Of a stretch of DNA of 64,000 nt, positions 19,376 to 27,137 are shown piece by piece; positions within the stretch are counted from its first letter, which is position 1; each line of letters opens with the position of its first letter. Origin of the DNA: Polyangium fumosum (GTDB lineage: Bacteria > Myxococcota_A > Polyangia > Polyangiales > Polyangiaceae); contig NZ_SSMQ01000009.1 of the NCBI RefSeq assembly GCF_005144585.1, positions 62,001 to 126,000 of the forward strand. The letters are read 5' to 3'. A program made the translations under genes and the position numbers. The notes beneath the pieces were generated by a model. It made no database searches, was not told the DNA's origin, and saw only the letters and a program-made list of their open reading frames with translations.

Positions 19376-19768
19376 TCAGAGCGTCCAGTCCTCGACGCGC
19401 AGGTGCGGATAGATGCGGAACGCAGCGGGCCTGCGCGTCACGAGCGTGAAGTCGTGCGTGACGGCGATGGCCGCGATCATGACGTCGTCGGTGTCGACGT
19501 CGGGCGCCACGGTCGTGCGAAGCTTGGCGAAGGACTGCGCCGCGAGCGTGTCGAAGGGCGCCACCTTCACCGCGGCGACGAGGCGGATGACGTCCTGCAT
19601 GAGCTTCGGGTGCCGCGTGCGGCGCGCGGCGATCAGGATCTGGCTGACCGTGATCGACGTCGTCCAGCGCTCCGACGTAGGCACGCCGGAGAGGCGCTTG
19701 ACGAGCAGGCGCGAAGGGACCGTGCGGAGGACCTCGGCCAGCGTGGCCGTATCGAAGAGGTAACCCAC
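19376..19768 (-). CDS. PIN-domain (VapC-like) protein with degraded active site
   Basis: A 130-residue PIN fold protein: YLFDTATLAEVLR (Asp6), a strand ITVSQILIAA, then DTDDVMIAAIAVTHDFTLVTRR. VapC toxins are Mg-dependent RNases using three or four acidic residues. The first Asp and the Asp94/Asp95 pair are present, but the usual Glu in the second motif (as in T-x-x-E-L) is Gln43, and the final TRNxxDF motif reads TRRPAAF, losing the last polar/acidic positions. It sits 5 bp after a Phd-like gene, so it is the toxin half of a type II pair, probably weakened or inactive. Confidence 0.8.
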   Translation of the reverse strand: MGYLFDTATLAEVLRTVPSRLLVKRLSGVPTSERWTTSITVSQILIAARRTRHPKLMQDVIRLVAAVKVAPFDTLAAQSFAKLRTTVAPDVDTDDVMIAAIAVTHDFTLVTRRPAAFRIYPHLRVEDWTL

Positions 19769-19773
19769 GTGCG

Positions 19774-20055
19774 CTAGCCCCGATGCCAGAGCCCGGTCTG
19801 CGAGATGTCGACGAGGAGCGAGTCGACGAACTCGTCATGGCGGCACGTGCCGCACAAGGAGAGCAGCGGGTCGACGCCGTCGACCGCAGGATCGGGCGGA
19901 TCGATCTTGTCGAGGTCACTCATCGGGACGATGGCCGCGATCGGATGCCCCTCGCGCGTGACGAGCGTGCGCGCGCGGACGCGTTCGGCCGCATCGACGG
20001 CGTCGAGGCAGTGACCCGGCAGGTCGGCGATGGGGATCCCGTACTTCTGCACCAC
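19774..20055 (-). CDS. Phd/YefM-like antitoxin (VapB role)
   Basis: About 93 residues from the GTG at 20055, or 105 if the GTG at 20091 is used; an AGG ten bases upstream favours 20055. The N-terminal half (YGIPIADLPGHCLDAV... RTLVTREGHPIAAIVPMSDL) has the Phd-fold pattern of a helix followed by two strands with a basic residue pair and AAIVP, as in DNA-binding antitoxins. The C-terminal half (DEFVDSLLVDISQTGLW) would bind the PIN partner. It is directly upstream of the PIN gene, the usual antitoxin-toxin order. Such proteins autorepress their promoter; no clear operator was identified. Confidence 0.7.
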   Translation of the reverse strand: MVQKYGIPIADLPGHCLDAVDAAERVRARTLVTREGHPIAAIVPMSDLDKIDPPDPAVDGVDPLLSLCGTCRHDEFVDSLLVDISQTGLWHRG

Positions 20056-20100
20056 GGCATGATACCTACCGGATCGAGCGTCCGGAGTCACGAGCGCGCA

Positions 20101-21438
20101 TCAGCGGAAGAGCTCGGCGAGCAAGCGCGAGAGCTCACCTAGGCCCGCTTCGATCGCAGTCTCGGGGCTCGTCGGCTCCCGCGGAAGGACGGCATGCTCC
20201 TCACGCAAGGCGAGCGCAGCGCGCGGGTTCTGGAACCAGTCCTCGTCGAAGCGCTCGAGGAGCGCGCGGCGATCCGACAAGGCGAGGAGCGCACCCGCGA
20301 GGCGCGTCGGATCCTGCGGTTCGAACGCGGGGAGGACGAACGCGAGCCCACCGGGGATCGAAGCGCCGAGGGCACGATCGGTGAGCTCTTCGAAGCGCTC
20401 ACGCCGGGCGCGGTGCGGCAGGGTGACGGTGCCACGAAGGAGGACACGGGCCGCGTCGAGGCGGAGCGAGAGGAGGAGCGCGCGGGCGACGTCTTGTGCT
20501 TGCACGCGCGCACGCGAGCGGCCGAGGCCGAGCGAGCGCACGCCGAACGTGGGGTCGGTAGGCAAGGCGCCGAAGAGCGCGGCCCTGCGCGCGCGACGGA
20601 GATCAAACGGCGGACGCGCGAGGACGAAGGGCGCCGCGCGCGGGACGTCGGCCTCGGCGAAGGCTTCGCCGAAGCGAGCGAGCGCGCGCACGAAGGAGGA
20701 CGCGCCGAGCAGGCGCGGGAGCGTGAACGGCGGGATCGAGAGTCCGTCGAGGAGGCCCGTCTTGCCGAAGAGCTCCTTGAACCAGCGCGGCGAGAGGCGC
20801 GCAGGCCAGCCCTCGCCCGCGTCACGCGCGAGCATCACGGCGAGCGCATCGTCCCAGCGCGGCGCGCGCTTCGGCAGGAGCTCGGCCGTCACGTCGAGCA
20901 GGCGTTCGGCGATCCGCGCGAGCGAGGCCGCGGGCTTCACGGGGATCTCGAGGGCATCGACGTCCTCGATCCCGAGGCGGCGGAACGCCTCGGCGCGGCG
21001 CTCCTCGTGGACGAGCGCGGCGTCGGAGAGATCGCCCGCGCCACGCGCGAGCGCGTCGGCGAGCACGTGGCGCCGCGCGGGCACGGTCTCGTCGAGCAGA
21101 CGTGCGAGCGTGACGCGCGGGCTCACGCGCTCGGGCGCGGGGCCTTCGATCTCGATCGTGGGCGCGTGCCACGCCTCGGCGAGGCGCACGCGCTCGGCCC
21201 AGGTGACGCGCGTGATCGTGAGCGCTGCGACGTGCGCCTGCGCGGCGGCGAGGATCGGATCCTTCGCGCCCCGCTCGCCGAGCTCGATCCACATCGAGCG
21301 TGTGCTCACCGCGCGGAAGGCTTCGAGCACATTGCCACGCGCGGCGGGTCCCTCGACGCGGAAGGCGCGATCCTTCTGGCGGAGCTCGTCCGTGGCGCGT
21401 GCGATCAGACGATCGATCTCGTGCGGAGGTAGATCCAT
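20101..21438 (-). CDS. conserved-looking protein of unknown function
   Basis: A 445-residue soluble protein, not recognised. It starts MDLPPHEIDRLIARAT at the ATG at 21438; the open frame extends 81 codons further upstream, but that part overlaps miaE and is Arg-rich shadow sequence. The protein is rich in Ala, Arg, Leu and Glu with a mixed alpha pattern, has no signal peptide or transmembrane helix, and shows Trp/Phe-containing segments such as SPRWFKELFGKTGLL and DEDWFQNPRAAL. It lies 5 bp downstream of miaE and ahead of the VapBC-like pair, so it may be cotranscribed with miaE. No function is proposed. Confidence 0.7.
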   Translation of the reverse strand: MDLPPHEIDRLIARATDELRQKDRAFRVEGPAARGNVLEAFRAVSTRSMWIELGERGAKDPILAAAQAHVAALTITRVTWAERVRLAEAWHAPTIEIEGPAPERVSPRVTLARLLDETVPARRHVLADALARGAGDLSDAALVHEERRAEAFRRLGIEDVDALEIPVKPAASLARIAERLLDVTAELLPKRAPRWDDALAVMLARDAGEGWPARLSPRWFKELFGKTGLLDGLSIPPFTLPRLLGASSFVRALARFGEAFAEADVPRAAPFVLARPPFDLRRARRAALFGALPTDPTFGVRSLGLGRSRARVQAQDVARALLLSLRLDAARVLLRGTVTLPHRARRERFEELTDRALGASIPGGLAFVLPAFEPQDPTRLAGALLALSDRRALLERFDEDWFQNPRAALALREEHAVLPREPTSPETAIEAGLGELSRLLAELFR

Positions 21439-21443
21439 GTGCG

Positions 21444-22046
21444 TCACCCGTGCACGGTGGGCTCTTTGCCGAGCACCTCGACGAGCTTCCCCTCGGCCCG
21501 CGCGATCTCTTCGAGGCGCGCGCGCACGGCGGCGGGATCCGCCTTCACGCTCGTCGCGAGGTCGACGAACGTTCGGTAGTGCCGCGCCTCGCAAGCGAAG
21601 AGCTCCTCGTAGAACGCGAGCAGCTCGGGCTCGTCGCCGCGCGCCCGCAAGGCCTCGCAGAGGAGGCGAAACCGCTCGCACGATCGCGCCTCGATCACGG
21701 CGCCGACGAGCAGCCGATCGACGAGCGGATCCTCCGGCGCGCCTTTGCGACCGACGCCGATCGCCTTGCGCAGCTCGGCCGCGTAGACGTCAACCTCGGG
21801 CTTGCCGAGCGTGAGACCTCGGCGGGTGAGCTCGTCGAGCACGCCTCGGAAATGACGCAGCTCCTCTTCGGCGAGCTCGACGAGCGCGCGCGCCACCTCC
21901 GTCCGCTCGGGCCAGCGCGCCGCCAGCGACAGCGCGTTCGACGCCGCCTTCATCTCGCAGTGCGCGTGATCCCGGAGCAGGGTGGCGAGGTCCGCGAGGG
22001 CCAAGGTCGCCCAGGCGGGATCGGTCGGTCGGGTCAGGCAGAGCAC
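21444..22046 (-). CDS. miaE: tRNA-(ms2io6A37) hydroxylase
   Basis: About 200 residues from GTG 22046 (the frame is open to an ATG at 22082, but family similarity starts at LCLTRPTDPAW). A ferritin-like diiron monooxygenase that hydroxylates the isopentenyl group of ms2i6A37 in tRNA. Ligand motifs are visible: DHAHCEMKAAS, EEELRHFRGVL, EARSCERF and EARHYRTF, giving the two E-x-x-H pairs expected. It acts after MiaA and MiaB, which are not in this window. The unknown gene at 20101-21438 follows closely. Confidence 0.88.
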   Translation of the reverse strand: MLCLTRPTDPAWATLALADLATLLRDHAHCEMKAASNALSLAARWPERTEVARALVELAEEELRHFRGVLDELTRRGLTLGKPEVDVYAAELRKAIGVGRKGAPEDPLVDRLLVGAVIEARSCERFRLLCEALRARGDEPELLAFYEELFACEARHYRTFVDLATSVKADPAAVRARLEEIARAEGKLVEVLGKEPTVHG

Positions 22047-22136
22047 GAGGCCCGAACTATGGCACGACGACTCCGGGCGCAAGACGCGGCAAGCGTCCTT
22101 CCGTCCGGGATGCGCCCGCGCGTCGGGGCGCTTCGG

Positions 22137-23192
22137 TCACTTCTCCCCTTCGCCGCTCGCCGCTTCGCTCGCCGTCCCTTCGCCGCTCACCCGGTTGCGC
22201 GTCAGGCCGCTCGACTCGAGGTGATACGTCAGGCCGATGGCGATCATCGTGCTGTTGATCGTGGTCGAGAGCGTCCGGCGGACGGAGACCTCGGCGGCGA
22301 TCTCCTGGCCGATGTAGCCGAAGCCGCCGGAGATCTGATGGACGCCCGCGCCTTGATCGAAGCGGTAGCCGAGGCGGATCGGGTAATGGTCGGCCGCGAG
22401 GTACTCGCCGCCTGCCATGACGCGCGCCGTCGCCTTGTTCCATGAATCGAGATCGGCGACGCCGTCGACCTCGAGCGTGAGGCTCTCCGATCCGTAGCCG
22501 AGCGCGGCGCCGATCGTGGTGGGCAGGAGGCCGTGGCCTGGGTGCGTGAGGTTCTGCCCGACGACGCCGAGGTGAACCGACTGCGTGATCTTGATGGTGA
22601 CCCCCGCGTCGAAGGTCAGCGTGTCGACCGACGGCATGCGCTTGCCTGCCGCGTCGACGAGCCCGCCTGACACGGGGCTGTAACGTGCCGTCGCGGCGTC
22701 ATCGAGCGGACCGAAGCCGTCCTGGATCATGCGCAGGTAGCGACCGCCGATCCCGAGGAAGACACGATCGCCGACGGGGTACGCAGCGGCCGCGCGCGCG
22801 TCGATGAAGCCGCGATCGGCGCCGTCGGGATCGATGATGCCGCCCATGAACGCGAGGCCGCCAGAGATGCGGGTCGACGACGTGATCGAGTCGACGATGG
22901 CACCGCCGCCGATGGCGCGTGTCACCTCGGGCGTGAACTGCCCGATCGCCTCGATGTGGTAGAGGCGCGTGAGCGCCATGTTCGCGGGGTTCGAGAAGAT
23001 CGCCGTCGTGCCGTTGCCGACGGCGCGTGTCGCGCCGGCCATGGCGAGGCTCCGCGCCGTCTCGTTCTCCCCGTAGGAGTAGGCGAGCTGCGGGGCGAGG
23101 GCGATTTCCTGCGCGTGCACGATCGAAGCCGACGATCCGACCACCAGCGCGGACAAGACCGCGGTGGTGCCTGCTCTGCTCACCGGACGCAT
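22137..23192 (-). CDS. outer-membrane beta-barrel protein (PorV/FadL-like)
   Basis: 351 residues with a signal peptide ending near SIVHAQ. The mature part begins EIALAPQLAYSYGENETARSLAMAGATRAVGNGTTAIFSNPANMA, the N-terminal plug motif (gene-order of A-x-x-G-x-x-x-A and NPAN) of PorV/FadL-type barrels, followed by alternating beta strands. Such proteins transport hydrophobic compounds or serve as shuttle proteins of secretion systems; no specific role can be assigned. The C-terminal ~20 residues after the last strand are Gly/Glu-rich and disordered. Its start is about 800 bp from dnaA, across the origin region. Confidence 0.78.
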   Translation of the reverse strand: MRPVSRAGTTAVLSALVVGSSASIVHAQEIALAPQLAYSYGENETARSLAMAGATRAVGNGTTAIFSNPANMALTRLYHIEAIGQFTPEVTRAIGGGAIVDSITSSTRISGGLAFMGGIIDPDGADRGFIDARAAAAYPVGDRVFLGIGGRYLRMIQDGFGPLDDAATARYSPVSGGLVDAAGKRMPSVDTLTFDAGVTIKITQSVHLGVVGQNLTHPGHGLLPTTIGAALGYGSESLTLEVDGVADLDSWNKATARVMAGGEYLAADHYPIRLGYRFDQGAGVHQISGGFGYIGQEIAAEVSVRRTLSTTINSTMIAIGLTYHLESSGLTRNRVSGEGTASEAASGEGEK

Positions 23193-23501
23193 GAGGGGGC
23201 CTTAGCCACATGTCGAGGTCCAGGGCAACTTCTCGGACCCGCCGCGAAGAGGCGGCGGAACCGGTCGTGGCCGTTGCGGGCAAACGTCGGAAATCATGGA
23301 CAATCTTCCCTCTTGACGGACGGACGCGTCTGCCAATGCCCGCCACTCGCGGGCGTCCGAGGACGCGCTTCCTCCGGACGCTATGGTTTCGGCCCTCCCC
23401 GCAACGTGACGCCCGGCAGAGCGCGAACGGCGCTACGCGTCGAAACGTCGAACTCGGAAAAACTGCCGTAAAATCCGGTGGTTGGGGCATTTGTTTTCGT
23501 T

Positions 23502-23525
23502 GGGGATGGACGCCCGCCCATCCCC
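23502..23525. promoter_or_regulatory. perfect 8-bp inverted repeat in the origin region
   Basis: GGGGATGG (23502-23509) and CCATCCCC (23518-23525) are exact complements around an 8-nt spacer. Possible protein site or hairpin; no family was recognised. Confidence 0.35.
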
Positions 23526-23829
23526 GGTGCTACCTCCGGTTCGTCTTCGCCGCGGCCCCTGTGGGGGGCCCGTCGGGTCTCGGATTTTTCCTGACGATCG
23601 TGAAGGAAACCTCCCAAGGGCTTACGCAGGGGAGGCTTGATCCTGTATTGTCGTTTTCGCGTTCCGTGATGAACCATTGCGCGAAGCTCGAACAGCCCCC
23701 CTGGAAATGGGCGGGTCACCCCCGCGGGTCGACCCCCATCCCCGAGCCGGGCGAGCCCCGAGGTGTCGCCGGGCCGCCGGCTCCTGATCGTGCCCTTCGC
23801 GCCCACAGCATGCGTCCCCCTCGGCATTC

Positions 23830-23849
23830 TGTGGATATCTTGTGGACAA
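23830..23849. promoter_or_regulatory. paired DnaA-box-like sites
   Basis: TGTGGATAT and TGTGGACAA lie two bases apart in the same orientation, each one mismatch from the DnaA consensus complement TGTGNATAA. A further site, TGTGGAAAA, is at 23926-23934. Confidence 0.5.
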
Positions 23850-23940
23850 CGCGGGGGATTCGTCACGGGCTTCGAACTTCCCGTATTGATTCCGCACGAT
23901 AGCGAGACGAATCGCTGATGCGGGTTGTGGAAAACTTGGG

Positions 23941-23963
23941 GGCGATCCTGCACGAGGATCGCC
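23941..23963. promoter_or_regulatory. hairpin just upstream of the dnaA start
   Basis: GGCGATCC and GGATCGCC form a perfect 8-bp stem with a 7-nt loop, ending 34 bases before the dnaA ATG. It could be a leader-mRNA hairpin or an autoregulatory site. Confidence 0.4.
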
Positions 23964-23997
23964 ACGGCACTGTATTCGCAGCGATTTCTGGGCTGGA

Positions 23998-25452
23998 ATG
24001 ACCACTTCGAGAGACGAATCGCGAGCGATTTTCGAACGGGCGATCGAGCATACGCGCGGGCTTTCCCCTGCGACGTTCGATCAGTGGTTCGGCGGCGTGC
24101 AGTTTGACGACCTCACGGACGGGGTCCTCTCGCTCCGGGTGCAGAACGAGTTTGTTCTCGAGTGGGTCAAGACCAATTTCCTGCCCACGATCACGGACAA
24201 GATCCGTGAGATCACCGGCTGGAGCGTCCAGGTCGCGTGGACCATCGACCAGCACCTCGAGGCTCCCATCGCGAACGTCCCTCAGATGCCGCCCGTGCGC
24301 CCCCGCTCCCTCGTCGTGCGCAGCTCGACGAACCCGCCGGCCGCGCCCGCATCCCCGAGCGCGCCCGTCGCCGCCGAGCCACGCGCCCCGGCGCCCGCGC
24401 CTGCGCCGCTGCGCAGGCCCGCCCTGCCCGATGATCTGAACCCGAAGCACACCTTCGCGACGTTCGTCGTCGGCCCCTCGAACCAGCTCGCCCACGCCGC
24501 CGCGATCGCGGCCGCGGGCGGCGGCGGCCGGCGGTACAACCCGCTCTTCATCTGCGGCGGCACTGGCCTCGGCAAGACGCACCTCGTCCACGCGATCGCC
24601 CACCGCGTCCTCGGTGAGCGCCCGGGCGCCCGCATCATCTACGTCTCCGCCGAGCGCTTCACGAACGACTTCATCACGGCGATCCAGCACCATCGGATGG
24701 ACGACTTCCGCGCGAAGTACCGCGTCCATTGCGACCTGCTCCTCGTCGACGACATCCAGTTCCTCGCCGGCCGCGAGCAGACGCAGGAAGAGTTCTTCCA
24801 CACGTTCAACGCGCTCCACGGCCTCGATCGGCAGATCGTCGTGACGAGCGACAAGTACCCGCAGAACCTCGAGCGCATGGAGGAGCGGCTCGTCTCGCGC
24901 TTCTCGTGGGGCCTCGTCGCTGACATCCAGGCACCCGAGCTCGAGACGCGCGTGGCGATCGTGCGCAACAAGGCCGCGCTCGAGGGCATCGTCCTGCCCG
25001 ACGACGTCGCGCTCTACCTCGCCCAGGTGATCCGCTCGAACGTGCGCGAGCTCGAAGGCACGCTGATCCGCCTCGCCGCCAAGTCCTCGCTCACGGGCCG
25101 CCCCGTGGATCTCGCCTTCGCCCGCGCCGAGATCACGGCCGCCACGCCCCGCGCGCAGATCATGAGCGTCGAGGACATCCAGCGCGCGGTCTGCCACCAT
25201 TTCCACCTCCGCTCGATCGATTTGACCTCCAAAGATCGCCACAAGAGCATCGCCTTCGCGCGGCACGTGGCGATGTACCTGTGCAAGCAGCGGCTCAAGG
25301 TCTCGTTCCCCGAGATCGGTCGTGCGTTCGGCAACCGCGACCACACGACCGTCATGAGCGCCGTCCGGAAGATCGAGGCCCAGCGCGATACCGACCCGCA
25401 GGTCCGCGCCCACCTCGAAGCCCTGGAGCGCAAGCTCGCCGGCGATTCCTGA
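23998..25452 (+). CDS. dnaA: chromosomal replication initiator DnaA
   Basis: 484 residues. Domain I (1-85, including TFDQWFGGVQF and NEFVLEWVKTNFLP) is followed by a Pro/Ala-rich domain II (~90-140). The AAA+ domain III begins KHTFATFVVGPSNQLAHAA with Walker A GGTGLGKT (187-194), Walker B LLLVDDIQFL and sensor regions around MEERLVSRFSWGL. Domain IV carries the DNA-binding helix-turn-helix with FGNRDHTTVMSA. DnaA loads the replicative helicase at oriC and regulates its own promoter. The ATG at 23998 has no clear Shine-Dalgarno. Its upstream flank contains DnaA-box-like sites, consistent with autoregulation. Confidence 0.97.
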   Translation: MTTSRDESRAIFERAIEHTRGLSPATFDQWFGGVQFDDLTDGVLSLRVQNEFVLEWVKTNFLPTITDKIREITGWSVQVAWTIDQHLEAPIANVPQMPPVRPRSLVVRSSTNPPAAPASPSAPVAAEPRAPAPAPAPLRRPALPDDLNPKHTFATFVVGPSNQLAHAAAIAAAGGGGRRYNPLFICGGTGLGKTHLVHAIAHRVLGERPGARIIYVSAERFTNDFITAIQHHRMDDFRAKYRVHCDLLLVDDIQFLAGREQTQEEFFHTFNALHGLDRQIVVTSDKYPQNLERMEERLVSRFSWGLVADIQAPELETRVAIVRNKAALEGIVLPDDVALYLAQVIRSNVRELEGTLIRLAAKSSLTGRPVDLAFARAEITAATPRAQIMSVEDIQRAVCHHFHLRSIDLTSKDRHKSIAFARHVAMYLCKQRLKVSFPEIGRAFGNRDHTTVMSAVRKIEAQRDTDPQVRAHLEALERKLAGDS

Positions 25453-25505
25453 GCGTCCGGCGGGACGCCCCATCCCCGAACGCCCTCCGCGCGTAGACTG
25501 GGGCC

Positions 25506-27119
25506 ATGCGCTGGATCCCGTCCCTCGCGCTGCTCGTCGCCACGAGCGCCTGCGCGTCCCCTCCCCCCGCGCCCGCCACGACGCCCGCTCCGAAGATCGC
25601 GTTGCCTGTCCTCGACGCGGCTCCGAAGGAGACGAGCGCGCCCAAGGAGAGCTTGCTCCTGCCGCCGGGCGATCGGCCTTCGATCCCGGAATGGAACGGC
25701 GCGACGGCGTGGCTGAACGTGGATCGGCCGCTGCGCCGCGACGCGCTGCGTGGTCACGTGGTGGTGGTCGATTTCTGGACGAGCTGCTGCATCAACTGCC
25801 TGCAAACGCTCCCCACGCTGGCCGCGATCGAGCGGCGTTTCGCGAAGGATCCCGTGCTCGTCGTGGGCGTGCATTCGCCCAAGTTCGACGAAGAGAAGAA
25901 CGCGGCACGCCTGCGCGACACGCTGCGTGATCTGGAGATCGTCCACCCCGTCGCCGTCGACGCGGACATGACGATCTGGGACGCGTGGGGCGTACGCGCG
26001 TGGCCCACGGTCGCGCTGATCGACGCGGAAGGAAGGCTCGCGTGGGTGGGCTCGGGCGAGCCGGATCCAGCCGACCTCAGCGGCGCGGTCGAAGAGGCGC
26101 TCGCCGAAGGGCGGGCCACGAACGTGCTCGCGAAGGGGCCGCTCGAAGGGCTGCGGCCCGATCGCGGTCCGGCCGGCGTGTTGCGATATCCGGGCAAGGT
26201 GCTCGCGCTGCAGAACGGCGGCCTCGCCATCGCCGACACGGGCCATCACCGCATCGTGCTGACGAACGCCGCGGGCGTGGTGGAGGCCGTGTTCGGATCG
26301 GGCGAGGCGGGCGCGAAGGACGGCGCCGCGGAGCGCGCGACGTTCCAGCGTCCGCAGGGGATGACGGAGGTCGGCGCCGATCTCTATGTCGCCGATACGG
26401 GCAACCACCTGATCCGCAAGATCGATCGCACCACGCGGCAGGTCATCACGGTCGCCGGCACGGGCGAGCTCGGCGCCGAGCCGCTCGGCTTGCAGGAGCA
26501 CACCGGGCGGACGGCCCCGCTGCGCTCGCCCTGGGATCTGTTGCACCACAAAGGATCGATCTACGTCGCGCTCGCCGGCTCGCATCAGATCGCGGTCTTC
26601 GATCCGAAGATGGGCACAGTGCGCCTCTACGCGGGCAGCGGGCGGGAGGCGCGTGAGGACGGGCCGGCCCAGGCCGCCGCGTTCGCCCAGCCGAGTGCGC
26701 TCGCCACCGACGACAAGAGCCTCTTCGTGCTCGACAGCGAGACCTCGAGCGTCCGCGCGATCGACTTCGCGACGGCCACCGTGCGCACCGTGATCGGCGT
26801 CGACCTCTTCGTGTTCGGCGACGTCGACGGCGAGGCCGCAAAGGCGCGGTTGCAGCACCCGATCGGCATGACGTACGGGCAAGGCGCGTTGTGGGTCGCC
26901 GATTCGTACAATGGAAAGGTCAAGCGCGTGGACCCGGCGAAGGGCACGACACGCACCGTGCTCACGGGCCTCGCGGAGCCGGCCGGGATCACGGTCGCGG
27001 GCAAAGACCTCGTCGTGGTCGACACGAACAAGAGCCGCATCGTGCGGCGCGCGATCACTGCCAGCGGTGAGGCCGCGCCCGTCGCCTTCGCCGGCCTCAC
27101 GCCTCCCAAGGCGCCGTGA
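25506..27119 (+). CDS. NHLRC2-like lipoprotein: thioredoxin domain plus NHL repeats
   Basis: 537 residues. Leader with lipobox VATSAC (Cys16), so it is probably an exported, lipid-anchored protein. Residues ~70-210 form a TlpA/thioredoxin-like domain with FWTSCCINCLQTLP; the CxxC is Cys95-Cys98, preceded by an extra Cys94. The rest is a six-bladed NHL propeller with repeats such as GGLAIADTGHHRIV, LYVADTGNHLIRKID and LWVADSYNGKVKRVD. This architecture is that of animal NHLRC2 and its bacterial relatives. A redox role in the periplasm is plausible. It lies 53 bp after dnaA and converges on a kinase gene 18 bp away. Confidence 0.85.
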   Translation: MRWIPSLALLVATSACASPPPAPATTPAPKIALPVLDAAPKETSAPKESLLLPPGDRPSIPEWNGATAWLNVDRPLRRDALRGHVVVVDFWTSCCINCLQTLPTLAAIERRFAKDPVLVVGVHSPKFDEEKNAARLRDTLRDLEIVHPVAVDADMTIWDAWGVRAWPTVALIDAEGRLAWVGSGEPDPADLSGAVEEALAEGRATNVLAKGPLEGLRPDRGPAGVLRYPGKVLALQNGGLAIADTGHHRIVLTNAAGVVEAVFGSGEAGAKDGAAERATFQRPQGMTEVGADLYVADTGNHLIRKIDRTTRQVITVAGTGELGAEPLGLQEHTGRTAPLRSPWDLLHHKGSIYVALAGSHQIAVFDPKMGTVRLYAGSGREAREDGPAQAAAFAQPSALATDDKSLFVLDSETSSVRAIDFATATVRTVIGVDLFVFGDVDGEAAKARLQHPIGMTYGQGALWVADSYNGKVKRVDPAKGTTRTVLTGLAEPAGITVAGKDLVVVDTNKSRIVRRAITASGEAAPVAFAGLTPPKAP

Positions 27120-27137
27120 ACGTCAGAACCGATCGAG

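Larger units (their letters stand above)
23193..23997. other. putative replication origin region (oriC) upstream of dnaA
   Basis: An 805-bp gene-free stretch between divergent genes, immediately 5' of dnaA. Three DnaA-box-like sequences in the same orientation lie close to dnaA: TGTGGATAT (23830-23838), TGTGGACAA (23841-23849) and TGTGGAAAA (23926-23934), each about one or two mismatches from TGTGNATAA. Two hairpins are present (GGGGATGG/CCATCCCC at 23502-23525; GGCGATCC/GGATCGCC at 23941-23963). Locally AT-richer patches occur around 23455-23500 and 23640-23660. These features are suggestive; GC skew and box clustering were not computed. Confidence 0.55.

Noticed and set aside
20101-21681. 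Longer version of the unknown gene starting at 21681
   Set aside because: The first 81 residues are Arg-rich and overlap miaE on the same strand in a different frame; the ATG at 21438 follows.
23210-23902. ORFs in the origin region
   Set aside because: They cross the DnaA-box-like sites, have low-complexity composition and no family features.
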